Origin: Panorpa germanica
Lineage: Eukaryota; Arthropoda; Insecta; Mecoptera; Panorpidae
NCBI GenBank assembly: GCA_963678705.1
Contig: OY783212.1
Location: forward strand, 18,042,001 to 18,106,000
Length of the DNA: 64,000 nucleotides
Reading direction: 5' to 3'
The translations under genes and the position numbers were made by a program. This document shows, piece by piece, positions 1 through 13,436 of this stretch (within the stretch, counting starts at the first letter, position 1; every line of letters begins with the position of its first letter). The notes below the pieces were generated by a model. That model ran no database searches. It was not told the origin of the DNA and was given only the letters and a program-made list of their open reading frames with translations.

Positions 1-240
1 TTAAGAATTTCATGTACCTTAGTTTTTCAATATTAATATTTGTCGCCTTTGTGCTTGTTAACTTTTATAAATCTTCCAATATTCAATTTTAAAACTCTAC
101 ATTTATTTATTTACAACTTTTGCATTTTTCGTCAATCATCATCAAAAATACTTGCTTTCAATTTACATAAATTAAGCAAAGAACAAGAGCCTCGCAAAGT
201 TCTGCTGCCCGGGGCCTCGCAATGGATAAGGCCGCCCCTG
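1..240 (-). mobile_element. hAT-type nonautonomous element, partial
   Basis: The terminus at 240, read on the minus strand, begins CAGGGGCGGCCTTA and continues with GCGAGGCCC-type sequence that matches the intact element at 9,149-9,432. Similarity extends inward past a shared AAGTATTTTTGA block near 140-160. The other end lies left of the window, so no target duplication can be tested; the candidate at this end is CTATTTAT (241-248). It has no coding capacity. Confidence 0.6.
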
Positions 241-1587
241 CTATTTATAATCAAATATAAAGACTTATGGAATACATGATTGGATGTCCTGAGACTGGTC
301 CAAGTTCATTATTCTTTCAATTCTGAGAAATATTCACATTACCAGGCATTCAGTTATTATTTTTGTTAAAATAAGGTCCAGGGTTGAACTGGGAGTTGCG
401 CTGCCGGGTACAACTGTATAGTGACAATAATAGTAGATCTAGTAATATTTTATCTAAAAATGTTTTGGCATAGCTTTTTCACAGTTCTGAAGATACAAAA
501 TGGTCGAAACGGTAAATTGATGGCTCTCCTAATTCATAACAAGGTCTTTTTATGCTTTTAATAATCCATTAATTCACAAAAGCTAACTTTTTAACATTAA
601 TCCTTGAATAGAATTGAAACCATCCAAACCAGCTAGCTTCAGGCTTAATGAATCCTAAGAAATCCATATCATTGACATTAGAAGATAAACTCCTCTAAGC
701 CTAATTTGTATATTCTATAATTATTGTATTCTTTGACTATCGGATTTGTTATTGGACATATTGGACATACAAGGCTATTCTACATTACATAAATATTGCA
801 TTAATAATTGCTATATAAATTAATATCTATCTATTAATTGTAATATAATAATTGTGTATTTTTGTAGATTTGTTTATTTATATAGTTTGTATATTTGTTT
901 ATTTTTGGTTTGTTTATACATTTATTCCATCAATCAAACCCGACCCTAACTACCTCAGCCACCCAGAGGACTATTCTGTGGTAATGTTTTTCCTAATACG
1001 TTAAATAAGTAGGACGATCAATGGAAATTAGAAAACATAAAAAAATTAAATTTATTTAAAACCTGTAACAGAATAAAATGAATGAAAATCAGCAAATTGA
1101 TTGACAAATTTAATGTAATAACAAAAAATGTAACCATTGTTACGTAATTGACTAATTTACTAATTTGTAAACAATTGGTAATGCCGGTACCAGTTTAACT
1201 TTAACAACATTGTGTAAAGAGATTTAACAAAAGACTTTCACACGTAATAAAGATTAACGTTTATTTAATAAGTATAAATCAAGATAATATTTCTAAATTA
1301 AGGCAACTTTTATAGGTCACACGTTGTTTGAACGGAACGGAACAGAACTTACTAATGCTGATTAATTGCCACCATCATCTCGTTTAGAAATCCACTAGTT
1401 TCATAAGACAACCTTGACTCTTGGGAAATAGATTCCTCTTCACGTAAGAATTACGTCATTTCTTACTATTTATTTCAAAGAACAGTATTAACTTTATAGC
1501 TGACTTTTATTTTATTAGAACAAATCGATCTTTTAATTCAGCCACGTCAGCTTCTGTAATATAATTTAGGTTTTATAATTTGTAAGC
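241..1587. other. AT-rich gene-free stretch
   Basis: No coding exon, RNA gene or intact element was recognised. The sequence is low-complexity AT-rich with short T and A runs. Confidence 0.5.
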
Positions 1588-2217
1588 AATGGGCTTGTGT
1601 CCTCATTTTTTAGTGGTCAATTTTTCAATTGTTGGTTGAAATCGATGTTAATAAATGTGTATTGGCGTGTTTATTTTAGTAAATATCTAAATATTGACGG
1701 AGATATAGCAATTAAAAGTTTGAATTGTAGTTTTAGCGCTAGAAATGGTCGGCCATATTTGTATGACGTGAAATGCATTTTAACGTCAGTTATTTGTTGA
1801 GTAGGTCAGTGCAGTGGTAATGTTTTGTAGCTGTTGGTAGTTAAATAATCAAGTCAAGTCAAAGAATAATAAGTTTTTTATTTTATTTAACCCTGTTGCG
1901 GCAAACATAATATTGAAATTTTATTGTTCCTTGAAATAGCTGTAAATAATATTTTATATTTTGATATATAAATACATATAGCAGAGATTTATGAGCTGTA
2001 AGGTTGGCAGCGATTGTGATGTCACATGCATTTGGAATGTGTACAACGTTGAAGCCCTTTAATAATTAAAGAGACAAAATTACTTTTTTAATTGTTAATA
2101 TCTCCTAACATATAAGGAGTTATTAAAAAATAATTGAACATTTGAGGTTCTAGTAACCCACTTTATCAATATGTAGTATACTTTTATAGAAATTAAGACA
2201 TAGGACACAAGCCCATT
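1588..2217 (+). mobile_element. 630-bp MITE family, copy A (full length)
   Basis: Starts AATGGGCTTGTGTCCT and ends with its reverse complement AGGACACAAGCCCATT, giving terminal inverted repeats of about 16 bp. The interior is AT-rich with no conserved long frame; a 67-codon frame inside is not preserved in other copies. Eight further copies or fragments lie in this window. No target-site duplication could be made out. Confidence 0.85.
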
Positions 2218-3929
2218 ATTATAGTTTGAATTTGGCGCGTTAAATATTTTCACTTCAGTTCTATCAGTCTGGCCACATAAGCTGTATTACTACAGTATTC
2301 AGACTTAGGTGCAGCTGGTGGAGTGAATATCTGGATAATTAAGAAATATTAATAGCCTAAATTTTTTGGAAAAGTTGAAGAATCTTTTATTAACGCAATA
2401 TAAAATTTATTATTAGTTCTACTAAAAAATGTACAACCTAAATTTATGACCATGTGCCTGTTAACAGCTTCACCATTCGTATATTTGTCTAATTAGACAA
2501 ATTAATATCTGTAACATCTTCTTAGAATAATAAACATGCTCCAAGAAAAATGGCGCCACTTTTAAATTAATTCTTAACAATAGATCTTTACATTTATATA
2601 TTCGTTGTTTATAATAAAATTATAAAACCAACAAACGGTACTTTTTTTATAAGAACAACAAAGTAGCAAATTCTTAACAGTTTACGGCCGATCTGCGAGG
2701 TGCTGACGGCATCTGCACAAGCCAGTAGCGTACCACACATATTTTTAAGTCTATGTTTCTAATATTCGCATATATTCAAAACATTCGGTTCTACGCCGCT
2801 GTTAAGTTTGCCAAGCTCGCCCACTAGCTCAGTTCATGGTTCTGTTTTTTTTTTGTATATTATCGTTTAAATCACAAAGTAAATTGTTTCCTCTAACATC
2901 ATCTTGTATTCGCAGACCAACACAACACACGCGCACGCATTTAATTCCAACACACACATACATATTTAATGGCGATGATTACATTCCCATGAGGCACTAG
3001 AACATTTGTTATGCTCTTCTTGAAATAAACGAACGAATTTTAGCTCTATTATCTTAGCGAAGTAATATACGAGTATAATTGGTTTATTTATTTCAAAATG
3101 ACGTGACAAAAGCGATGATTTTTTATTTGGTATTCTGTAAGAAATTTCCATCGATTTTATTTTTGTCGCTGAAAAAAAATCGACCAAATTATAAGGTCGC
3201 CTTTCGCGGTGACTTCAAAATTTTCCAATCCTGTATTTTTTAGAACTGTCAAACAATTCGAATTATAATTTGAATTTCAGTACAAATTTTGTAATACACA
3301 GTATATGTATAGTCATATGAATATACAAATATAAATATATCAGAAAGTGAGGTTATGTTGCTTGTCAATTGACATGTATTCGTACTTGTCAAGTGTTTGA
3401 ATTTTTAAATATTTGAATATTCTGAATGCCGTGATTGGTCGAATATTTTTTAAATTAATGACGTCTTAAAATACGTCACTATACTTTTTCACTGCTGTAT
3501 ATTATAAGGGCGATGGAAAATTTTGCATACAGAATACCACTTTCGATATTTTAAATACAGCGACTTTATTCGAGCGGTGAAAAAATAAGGTCGATTTTTT
3601 GAAAAGTTACAGAATAAAGCCCTAAGAATCTTGTCTACATTTCTTATTACCCATCCGTATATTCAAGGAAAAGTTAAGACAATTCAGTAGTTGATTTTTC
3701 AAACACATTGTTATCATCTCGTTATCACAATTCCTATTGACGTAAATAAAAATAATTTAACTGCCTGAACTATATCTTTACACAAATCAATTCACACAGT
3801 TTGTGACGTATTCTCAGTTATTCAATGATTCATGTAATAGAAATGCGTTAAAAATTACAAAATGCTAAATAAATAAATTACTTAAATAAAGTTAACACTT
3901 AATGGTTTATTTAAACACGTCAAGTGACA
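2218..3929. repeat. Gene-free, with degenerate inverted sequence near 3,110-3,620
   Basis: Between about 3,110 and 3,620 two segments resemble each other in inverted orientation around ATTCTGT and GGTCGATTTTT blocks, suggesting a decayed terminal-inverted-repeat element. The rest shows nothing recognisable. Confidence 0.3.
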
Positions 3930-4140
3930 TGTCGTAGCTGGTGCTTGTAGTTTTTGTACAGTACCTCAGACGGCTGCGTCTACATTTGCGTCTGCTTCTC
4001 CTTGCACTTTCTCATGACAGATTGACGCGGTCGTGCTGTGCGGTGGACTGCCACACTGCCACGACGGCAGCAGCAGACGTCCTTGGTTCGTGGTACACAA
4101 ATGATAAGGATCAAAGTCCAGCAGCGAAGTGAGACAAAAC
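3930..4140. other. GC-rich island of unknown role
   Basis: A roughly 200-bp block is much richer in G+C and CpG than its surroundings, with repeated GCAGCAG and ACGGC words. A 63-codon plus-strand frame crosses it but resembles no family I know and has no clear splice sites. It could be a promoter or untranslated exon of a gene whose body is not here, for example the missing 5' end of the FAM102 gene. That is only a guess. Confidence 0.25.
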
Positions 4141-5427
4141 ACATTCCATGTAAATTTATATTAAAATTAGTTCAGTTGTAAGTTTATGGTAATTACGGCA
4201 CCGATTTCTCCGGTTTTTTTTTTTTATAAAAATGAAACTATTTAGTTGTTTAATTAGATAAAAAGTTTTCCTTATAAAAAAGAGTCTCCTGAAACAGTCA
4301 AACGACCAAGAAGATGATAGAATCGCTCACGCTAATGCCGGTTTCACACCAGAGAGACAGTTCAATAAAACATTAATAAAAACACCAATGTTTACACCAA
4401 AAAGACAGTTCTTAAAACATTTTTGTTGCTGTTTAAGTAAACAAAACACATTCCCATCTGGAGTCGGTAAGATCAAAGAAAAAAACACGTTTGTTGTTAT
4501 TTTTTAGTCTGTTTGGTTTGAACACGCAGTTTTGTTTTTTATGAACATTTGCGCTTGTCACTTGTTGTTTATCATGATTATAATTTTTATGGGACACACA
4601 GAAAAACACTAAAAACAAAACTGTTTTAAAACAAAACAAAACATATTATTGTTTTAATTAATGTCAAACTTAATAGTGTTGATAGTTTTGTGGTGTTGAT
4701 ATCTTACATGGCCAGAACACCACTGCTTAATTAGGCTGTGTTTATTTAAGTACATAACCAAACCCAGATAAATATAAATCTATATCTTTTGATCCTTATT
4801 ATGCTCTCAAATTTATGTTTATATTTAAATTTGTAAATACTATTGATTTTCCTAGAATACGATACAAAGACATTCTGAAAATATTGGCCTTCTGCTGTTA
4901 CTGAGAGCTGTACTATACATGTGTATAATGAATTCATTATTATAATTGAAAGTAAATATTACATAACTGAACCTTACATCAAGATTTTTTTACATAAATT
5001 ATTATTCTACATCTATTGATACATATAATATTAGCAGAGATATTTATTAAATAATATTGCGGTTGCAACAACGAGCTAATTTCATCATTTCATCGGTTTT
5101 ATGGAATGAATACGAGTAAAATGCATTCATTTATTACAGGTGTGCTAATTAAACGACTATCTCAAAGTACTCTTGCAACTATCAAGGAAATTAGTAGTAG
5201 TTGTTATATAACTCAAAGTAATAATGTTGCTTTTCTCAATAAACATATAATTAAAGCAATTAGTATAATATATTGCAATTAGAATCAATTTATTAGTGCA
5301 AAATGTACTATTATCGTATTGAAGAAAAATACGTCACTGCAGCTATTTATTTAGTGGCTTATTAATTATAGCATAACATATAAAACATATGTCTTACATT
5401 TTATTATTAAATATAGTCCAAATCACT
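4141..5427. other. AT-rich gene-free stretch
   Basis: No gene was seen. Near 4,335 the words GGTTTCACACCA begin a possible decayed miniature element, but no matching opposite end was found. Confidence 0.4.
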
Positions 5428-5613
5428 AGAGTTCGGCGGCGACTTATACTTAAAAGAGGTTATAAGAGCGGTATAAATCTATAATACGATAATGAATTTT
5501 ATCTTTTTCGTTTCTATATACATTATAGAAAAATAAGTGAGTCAGTGCTTTTTAGTTATATCGGCAGTTTATACTCCACAACTTGTTTTAAATATGAGTC
5601 GCAGCCGAACTCT
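5428..5613 (+). mobile_element. Short MITE, ~186 bp, copy 1
   Basis: Begins AGAGTTCGGCGGCGACTTAT and ends ATGAGTCGCAGCCGAACTCT, which are near-perfect terminal inverted repeats of about 17 bp. A second copy lies in the opposite orientation at about 42,946-43,130. Noncoding. Confidence 0.75.
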
Positions 5614-8600
5614 CGTAATTTGAACTATAGTAAATGTACTTTACATATGTTTAGTTATTAATATACATAGAGGACAAGATTCTTACTGGTGAAAAAACCA
5701 AACAGACGTCGATAGTTCGAAAACAGTACCTTCAATTTGTACCTTCATGTTTCCGTTTATAAACGTTTCTGTCCTAAATCAATCGATAAATTCGTTTAGT
5801 GGACCAATTTTTATTGTTACTACTGTCAGAAATAATTAGGATTTACAAATTTATTTACCATTTATTAACAAATTTAAAAGATGATACAATGCAGGAATAG
5901 ATGTAACAACGGATCTTAATTACTAAATTAAAAAGGGCTCAGATTAGTATTATTAGGACCCCATGTATTTGGCTACTATAACTTAAACTAGAAATTAGAG
6001 TTCATAAAAAAATTTATTAAAAATTCTTTAATAAATGTGTATAAATTTAATTATTTAATACAATAAAATAATTAAACTTATCAGTTTTTGTTCTATTTAC
6101 AAATGGGTTTAGTTCTTTCCTTATCAAGTTCCATGAGTTAATTATATGATAAGAATAAATTCTATGTCAAGTTCGGTACTCGGTTCATTTTATTTTAGTT
6201 GGTTGCGTATTATATCGGATCGTGAATGGTAATGTACTTGTAGGTTTATTGTTTTGCGGAATATGAAATGATAATGAAGATATGTATATAGGCAACCGTC
6301 TGTGTTAATTAAAACCGAACTGATAATGAACGCTGGATTAATTAAGATACACGGCATCTGTTTCTGTATTATTATTAAATATAGCTTTTGAAATAATTCA
6401 GGAGAAATATTTACGTGTTATTGGAATTCTGATGATCAATTTCAAGTAAATTCGCGTTAAATAAATTAATGATCTCATATTATTCAAATTAATTAAAACT
6501 ATTTTATGAAGTATATATGAATTTACGTCTAAGCTCAGTACAACGAACACGAGCTGTTATGGACCAATATCTCCCATTATAATGCCTTCATATTCAAGTA
6601 TTTTTCTCCTTTAATTATCAAGCTATTATAAACATATTCACAAAATGCAAATATATTTTTAGATCAAGACTAATAAGGCTAATGGAATGTGCGGAAAAGA
6701 TATCTTATTACAGTTACAAATTTTTTTCTGTAGTTATTTGTTTTTTTTTTATTATGTAAACTATCAAATTTTAAAGTTGTGTTCATGTAAACCAGATTCC
6801 AGCAGATGATTTTGCAATCAGAAATAAACTAAAGGCCGAAACTTTGAAACATATTTTAAACAAACAGCCTTGTCTATATTCAACAAAACCAGACTCTTGC
6901 TGCAAACAGAGGTTCTAAATATATGGGACTGGGGCAACATTTATTTATGGATACTTGTCGACGTGGCCTCGTAGCCTACTTTATTAAAATGCAGTTAATA
7001 ATTACTTTAACATTCATTGATTAATAATCCAATTGGATTGAATATGATCTGCACAAACCGAAATCCAAAACCGAATCTATAAGTGCGTATTCCGTTGCAT
7101 CGCCAGAATATTCATAGAGACATATATATCTAACAATCCAATTCTACAACACAAAAACCTATTTCAGCTAATATGTCTATCATTCAGAAGCTTTGTGACG
7201 TCACATGCAGTTTAAAATATAATAAGTAGTAAGTAGTGCAATCTAAAAATGCTAAAATAGTAATTGCCTGACAAATTGAAATATTGTGTAATAAGTTTCG
7301 TAGAATTTAAAAAATATTCGACGTACTTTTTTCTAATTTCACAAAAAGGAATTTGCATTGATTGAAAAACTTCACACCAAAGGAGGAGGGGTCAGAATAT
7401 CATGAAATCGTAGTATTCCTTAATCTGTTTTAATGACCGGGAACACAAAAGAAACAGAGTGATAGACGTAAAAGGCGGGAGAGGTGAAAATGAAGACGGA
7501 AGGGAAGAAGTATAGTGAAAATATAATAGAGGGTTTTGTCGAAAGGAGACAAAGAAGACAAGAGGTGGGAAAACGGTGAGAATGAAGGAGGACTAGGGAA
7601 AATGAAGGGAGAGAGTCAAGAGAAAAAGAAACAGAAATTACTTTTGGAAATGGAAAGATCTAGAATAATTTAAGCCTAATTTCAAGTGACGTTCTATGAA
7701 ATGTATTAAGAATGTAGATTGTAAAGCCGAAAAGCACACAATTAATATAATATAATAATAATAATAATAACCGGGAACAGTTTAAGAATCATTTTTATAA
7801 AACATTGAGATTGCGGTTAAATTACAGCATGCGTAAGCTAGCCTGGCGATTTTAAAATACTACCGGTACAGTTATGCATACCAAATAAAAAAAGAATAAG
7901 CCAGACATCAGCCATTTCTACGAAATATGTTTTATGTACCAGCACTAGTACTTTGGCACATGTTAGCTATATCATATTTATTATTTCATTTGATAATTCT
8001 CTGTACGTACAAGAATTGTTTGATATTTTAGTGAAAGTTTATTATTAATTACAGCTGCTGATGTATATGATCTTATATATGTATTTCTCTTTGCGATAAT
8101 TAATGACCATGAGTACCTTAAGATGAATTATGGGTTATTAAAAGGGTAATTCAATTTATTCAAATCGTTACAAATTGAATTGCATCATTTTCGTGTAGTT
8201 TAATGCAGCAAAAAGTATAAAGTTTTTTATCTCTCTCACACAATCGACCGCACTCTTCTATCTCCGAGACTAACATCGGTCTGGCACCTATTTAACAACG
8301 GAATTCATATCTGGTAAATTAGTTTTAGGTTCTTTGATACCATTACTAAGAGTATATCATATTAAAATTTCATCCATAATAAAACGATTTAAATATACGA
8401 AATTTATAACTTTACAAATGGATGCGCACTGATAGATGTGGTGTTTTCCTACCAAGCTTGAATAAGAAAAGGAATATCCAAAAATCAGCTATAATATAAT
8501 GATTCATCCAAATCGTTGCTAGATCCCGTACGAATAAGGATTAGATATTTCTTTAAAAGCTGAGTACATTGTTAGATTGGCCTCAGATACATGAGATATT

Positions 8601-9140
8601 GATTATAAAAGAATTAATCATATTTAATCACAAAAGAACTTCAGATCAATAAGATAAAAAAACATAACAAAGCACATAATTAGTAATGATGATCTTTGAA
8701 TATTTTGTTTATCTATAGTACAAAGTATTTACCCTTTGAAACCAAATGGAGCGTCATAATTAACAATTAACAGTTTTTTTTATAAAAATCAAACCACTGT
8801 AAATTTTATTAAAATAATGAGATCTGTAGGTAGATTATAGGTTTTTGTTTAGTTGTTATATCACTGAAAAATCTTGAAACAAATTTTGTATGTGATAGAA
8901 GAACAAGCGTAATAATTAACAAGAAGATTTAAAAATCATGAAATTTGAATGACGTCATTTATGGGTGATCTCTGCAAGGGTTCACATTATAGGATTTTCC
9001 AACAAGAGCGGTCATTGTAAATGAAGAAAATCGTAATATTTTCATGAAAGTGGTGATATTTTTATTTTAATCTAAACTACAAAATCTGAGGTTACTAATG
9101 AAACACAACATCTGCAAAATGTCACTTCTTGTTAAAAGAC
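5614..9140. other. AT-rich gene-free stretch
   Basis: No gene or intact element was recognised, apart from a purine-biased tract at about 7,430-7,650 (listed separately) and a short ATA triplet run near 7,750-7,770. Confidence 0.5.
7430..7650 (+). repeat. Purine-rich tract
   Basis: The plus strand is dominated by A and G (GAAG, GGAGA, AGACAAGAGG-type words) over about 200 bases with few pyrimidines. There is no open frame of note. It may be a degenerate simple repeat. Confidence 0.45.
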
Positions 9141-9148
9141 CGTTTCGT

Positions 9149-9432
9149 CAGGGGCGGCCTTAGCCATTGCGAGGCCCTGGGCAGCAGAACTTTGCGAGGC
9201 CCCGGGGCGGCAGATCTTTGCGAAGCACTTATTCTTTGTATACTTTATATAAATTGTAAGTAAGTATTTTTGACGATAATTGACGAGAAATAAAATTTTA
9301 TATAGGAAGTGTTATAAAAGTTAACATGAATGCCTTATAAGATATACGCAGTGATTCTAGTGGGATTTATAAAGAGCAAGGCGCGAGATTCAAAGCAGTT
9401 GCCCTGCTTGCCACCCCGTAAGCCCACCTCTG
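9149..9432 (+). mobile_element. hAT-type nonautonomous element, intact ends
   Basis: The left end starts CAGGGGCGGCCTTA; the right end is GTAAGCCCACCTCTG, whose reverse complement starts CAGAGGTGGGCTTA. The element is flanked by a perfect 8-bp direct repeat CGTTTCGT at 9,141-9,148 and 9,433-9,440, the target-duplication length of hAT transposons. At 284 bp it has no transposase. A 61-codon frame across its right end is not a gene. Confidence 0.9.
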
Positions 9433-9440
9433 CGTTTCGT

Positions 9441-11589
9441 ACTGTGTCTACAGAGTACGGCCACCAACATCTTTATTTTGCCCAAAAATCGAATGTTTTT
9501 CCTCGAATGAAGTGATTCATTTATAGATGAGATTTGATGTTCTTTAATTACCAACACCAAATTACCATATCATGTATAATACTTGATGGATATCCATAAT
9601 GTGCTAGAGCTATTCAATAAATATTACAAATTTCCCAACACCATCAGTTATTGCTTTATAACTCCGGTATGAAATATGATAAAAAAATAAATGTTGACAT
9701 AAGCCACATATTTATGTGACATTTGATGTATGTAATATTTAAAGTAAGCAAAAAACAACACATAATAAAAAAAAACTTATAAAATATATGGGCATTTTAT
9801 AGGGGAACAGGGTGGCCACATGAAACTATCATTTACTTGATTTTACCTTTTAAACTTTTCTCCCAGGAATATATATATATGTGGAAATAAGATACCATGC
9901 CACTTCTGATGTGGAAAACGAGAGTACTATCCTAATTCTGATGTGGAAAACAATACCCAATCCGCTAATCTGAATAAGGTACTCTTATTTAATTTAGGGC
10001 AAATATCAATTCAATTAATATTCAACTATGCAATATCTTAGTTTCTTGTCAGGATGATAAAGAATCACATAATTTGTTTAATACATTTATTTAATAAAAT
10101 AATAACGATGATAATAATACAATAAAGTTACAATATAAACGTTGGTATTTACTTTACAAATACAGAACAATGAATGAACAAATTATCTTAAATTCTAGTT
10201 ATTATATACTCAGTCCTACATTAGTTTTCAGCTAGATTTAATAGGTTTATTTTTATTACTTTTGAGAATGCGTTTAGTTCACGTATTCAATCAGTGGTTG
10301 AAAGTTTCACACATTTTAATTGCTTTAACCTTTGACTTGGTTTCCGTTCACAATATACACTTATTAATCACATTCTTTTACGACTTTTCTAGCTCGGGTG
10401 TTATAGTTATGATTTCTTTGTATGCTCGATTTATTTTTATGACTCCACATATATATATTTTTTATTTATTTATTTGCCTTGACTTTTATTCGTCATAGCC
10501 ACCATCAAACATTTTTTATACATATTCTATTTTACAAATTTCTAAATATTTAAATAATTCACTAATTTTGAATCACTTAACAAAAATTTAGTATTAACAG
10601 GAAAAGTTTTAATCACATCTAATATTTCTCTATTGAAGTTTGATCTTTCTAAACTATAATTTATGCATTCAACCCCAGGAATATAAGTTAGAAGACTGAA
10701 AATTTCACCTAATAGCCAATTATTTACCAATTATTCCTAAAGTTTTATATAAAAAAACCGATTTTATTTTAGCTGTGTTTTAGATTCTGTTTTGCGATCA
10801 TATTAAGATATTGCAAAGCACTCTGTAAAATAAAATAAACTCACTGAAATACATAAAATGATAAAAAAATATTTGTTCTGAAATATAATATACACCTAAA
10901 TTTTATTTTATCTCAACAACTGGCAGAACAGCAAAATGTTAATGTGTTTTTGTAACCTTTTACGCTTATTTTAACGCGCGAAATAAGCTCCCGCACACAC
11001 ACACACATACACACCCACAGCAGCAGTAATACAGCAGCACACCAAAACAAACAAATTTTGCATCAACATTCTGTTGAAAGTTTTATAAATAGCTTTATAA
11101 ATATTTTAAAGTTGTTTTACAATGTTTTAGTATGAAGTTTACTTACCTCTTATATAAGAAAACTTGTTCATTATGTAAGATTAGTTCATAAATTACAAGC
11201 CTTGCGGTTTTTTATCACTGGCGTCATCTTCTGTGCATTGGAAATATATTATTTTTTGTTCAGAAAATGTACAAGATATAAATACTTATATAATTGGATA
11301 TGTCAAGACTTTATTAAAATTGTTTTTAAAAATTATTGAAGATATTTAAATTATTCCAGGTTTTGTCACAGCTAAATGTAGTTTGACGTCATTTTACTAT
11401 TACCAGACGTAGTTGATTCACTTTATTGGTATAGGTCAATAAACCTGTCTAAAATTGAGTTATTTTAAATCCATTGTTTATTAAAAATAAGTAAAATTAA
11501 TCTTTAAATCATATAGCACATATAAGCCTGCTGTGACAACCGCCCCCCTCCTCTCGCTCCCTTATTTATTACTCTAAGGGGGGAAGTAA
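9441..11589. other. AT-rich gene-free stretch with a CA run
   Basis: No gene was recognised. A CA-rich simple repeat followed by CAGCAGCAG words lies at about 10,993-11,045. Confidence 0.5.
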
Positions 11590-12095
11590 GGTCAAAACGA
11601 TAAAAGAAGCATATTTTCGATAATGTTTTTTGATGACACAGTTAATATATAATTATTTCTATATATACTACATGATAAAATGACATTTGAAGAATACTTT
11701 GTGAAACTTTCATAAATAAATATCAAGAAATGAGGCATTGACAACGAATCTCCGCAGACGTCACAAAAAAAGTTACATTGCGGTGCCACTCATAACTCAT
11801 CACTGGATTTTTTGAAATCGAAAAACCAAAATGATTTCATTAGTTGATAAGTTTCTGCAGGTAACGCTGTCAAAAAACTCATAGCGTTACATCGGCATGT
11901 AGGTAAAGAAAGAGGTGCAAAATTACAAAAGAATCGGTCCAGTAGATTTTGAGCTAGAGCGGGCATCGACTTTGAAAAAGCTAAGTGTGAGAAACCGCAT
12001 TTAGTTTCAAAGTAACACGAATGTTTTGCTCCAATCGACTTCAAATTTTTACACAATAAACTTAATATGTTGTACAATAATATAAATAAATAAAA
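11590..12095 (-). repeat. Dispersed repeat, copy 1 (pairs with 57,085-57,780)
   Basis: This segment reappears inverted at 57,085-57,780 with high similarity in several blocks. Read on the minus strand, both copies keep a frame starting MAPQC and containing FFCDVCGDSLSM, of which about 65 residues are alignable. No known domain was recognised, so it is either a transposon-derived coding remnant or conserved by recent common origin. The ends are ill defined. Confidence 0.6.
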
Positions 12096-12942
12096 AGTTG
12101 AAACCTTACCCTCCTCTTAACATACGTGCCATTAGACATTACATTCTTCCGCCTTAAATTCACAGACTACATTACATTTATTACATAAACCATTTAACAT
12201 TCTTAAAACTACATATCAATATTCAAAAAAGTTCTATACGCAGTTTTTGATTCACTTTTTCAAACATTCAAATATATAGAACATATCCATTAATTTTCAA
12301 GTAAAGCTAATTAATATTGCCCTACATTTCTGCAACAGTCTGGATGCAAAATAAGAGCAACTTCTCGTTTAAAAGCAATGTGTTCATCATGTGCTCAACA
12401 AGCCAGACATCAAAATTTCACAATTTCATATGTGTAAACTTTTAATTCAAAAGCAACAAAAAACTAATTATTAGAGAGTTGAAAAGAGCAGCGTTACAAA
12501 AATATATTTCAACAGAAATTTGATGTGTTTTACGATCCATCCAATAGACATTAGCATACAAAATGTATAAATACATACTGGTACATAAAAGATGAGTAAA
12601 TAAATCGCTCTAGTGATGAAACTACTAACTCATCTCTCTAAATATAATGTAGATTTTTTTAATGATTGAATTATTTTCAGTTGAGTTTACTTTATTAAAA
12701 TTTGTTGAATTATTAATATTAATTAATGTTGTTTTTAATATATAACTTGCATTTCCATAGAGTCAATCAATTAGTAGTTTATTTATTTAGATTGGTTTAA
12801 TTATAGATGAGTAAATTAGAACGAAATCATTTAGATTGATTGATCAACAATGTTGGTGGGTTCATTAAAACTTTATTTATTATCAGTGAGGCGTAAATGT
12901 ACACTGTAAAAAATATATTACAGAATTACGAATTTATTTCGA
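12096..12942. other. AT-rich gene-free stretch
   Basis: Nothing recognisable beyond AT-rich sequence. Confidence 0.5.
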
Positions 12943-13436
12943 TTAAGGAGGTACAGGACGTTAACGTAAATGATGAAAACGTTGTGAAATTTGGAGGGTC
13001 GATACAAATAGTTAAAATACATGCTGTCTCAAAATTTTAGAGACCTAGGGTTCATAGTTTTCTTTTTATACATGATTAAAAATAGTCATTTTCCATACAA
13101 ATCATAATTTTTAGGTCAATTTCACCACATAATATAACTTTTAACTATAAAAAAATGGTGACACGGTTTTCAAAAACTAGGTGTATATAAAAGAATCTTA
13201 TCTGTAACTATTGCGAAAAGAAAATTATCAAAAAGATAATTTTTAATTTATTAAACTATTATATGCATAAAAAAATCATTTTGACAAGCAAAAAGCAGTT
13301 TAATAGGGAATTGAAAAATTCATTTTCAAAGGTACAGTCCCAATATTTGCTCGTCCCTCATGTACTTCGTATTTTGCATTTCGTATTACCGAGAGATAAA
13401 CTTTTTGCATTGACGGTACGTCCTGTACCTCCTTAA
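12943..13436 (+). mobile_element. TTAA-flanked MITE
   Basis: Between two TTAA tetranucleotides (12,943-12,946 and 13,433-13,436) the element begins GGAGGTACAGGACGT and ends ACGTCCTGTACCTCC, a perfect 15-bp terminal inverted repeat. TTAA duplication is the hallmark of piggyBac-type insertion. At 486 bp it has no transposase. A 70-codon minus-strand frame overlapping the right end is incidental. Confidence 0.8.

Noticed and set aside
1597..1800. 67-codon frame in MITE copy A
   Set aside because: Not conserved in the other eight copies of the same element.
1..9432. The hAT ends at 240 and 9,149 as the two ends of one 9-kb transposon
   Set aside because: Their orientations point away from each other, and the 9,149 element has its own right end and a perfect 8-bp duplication.
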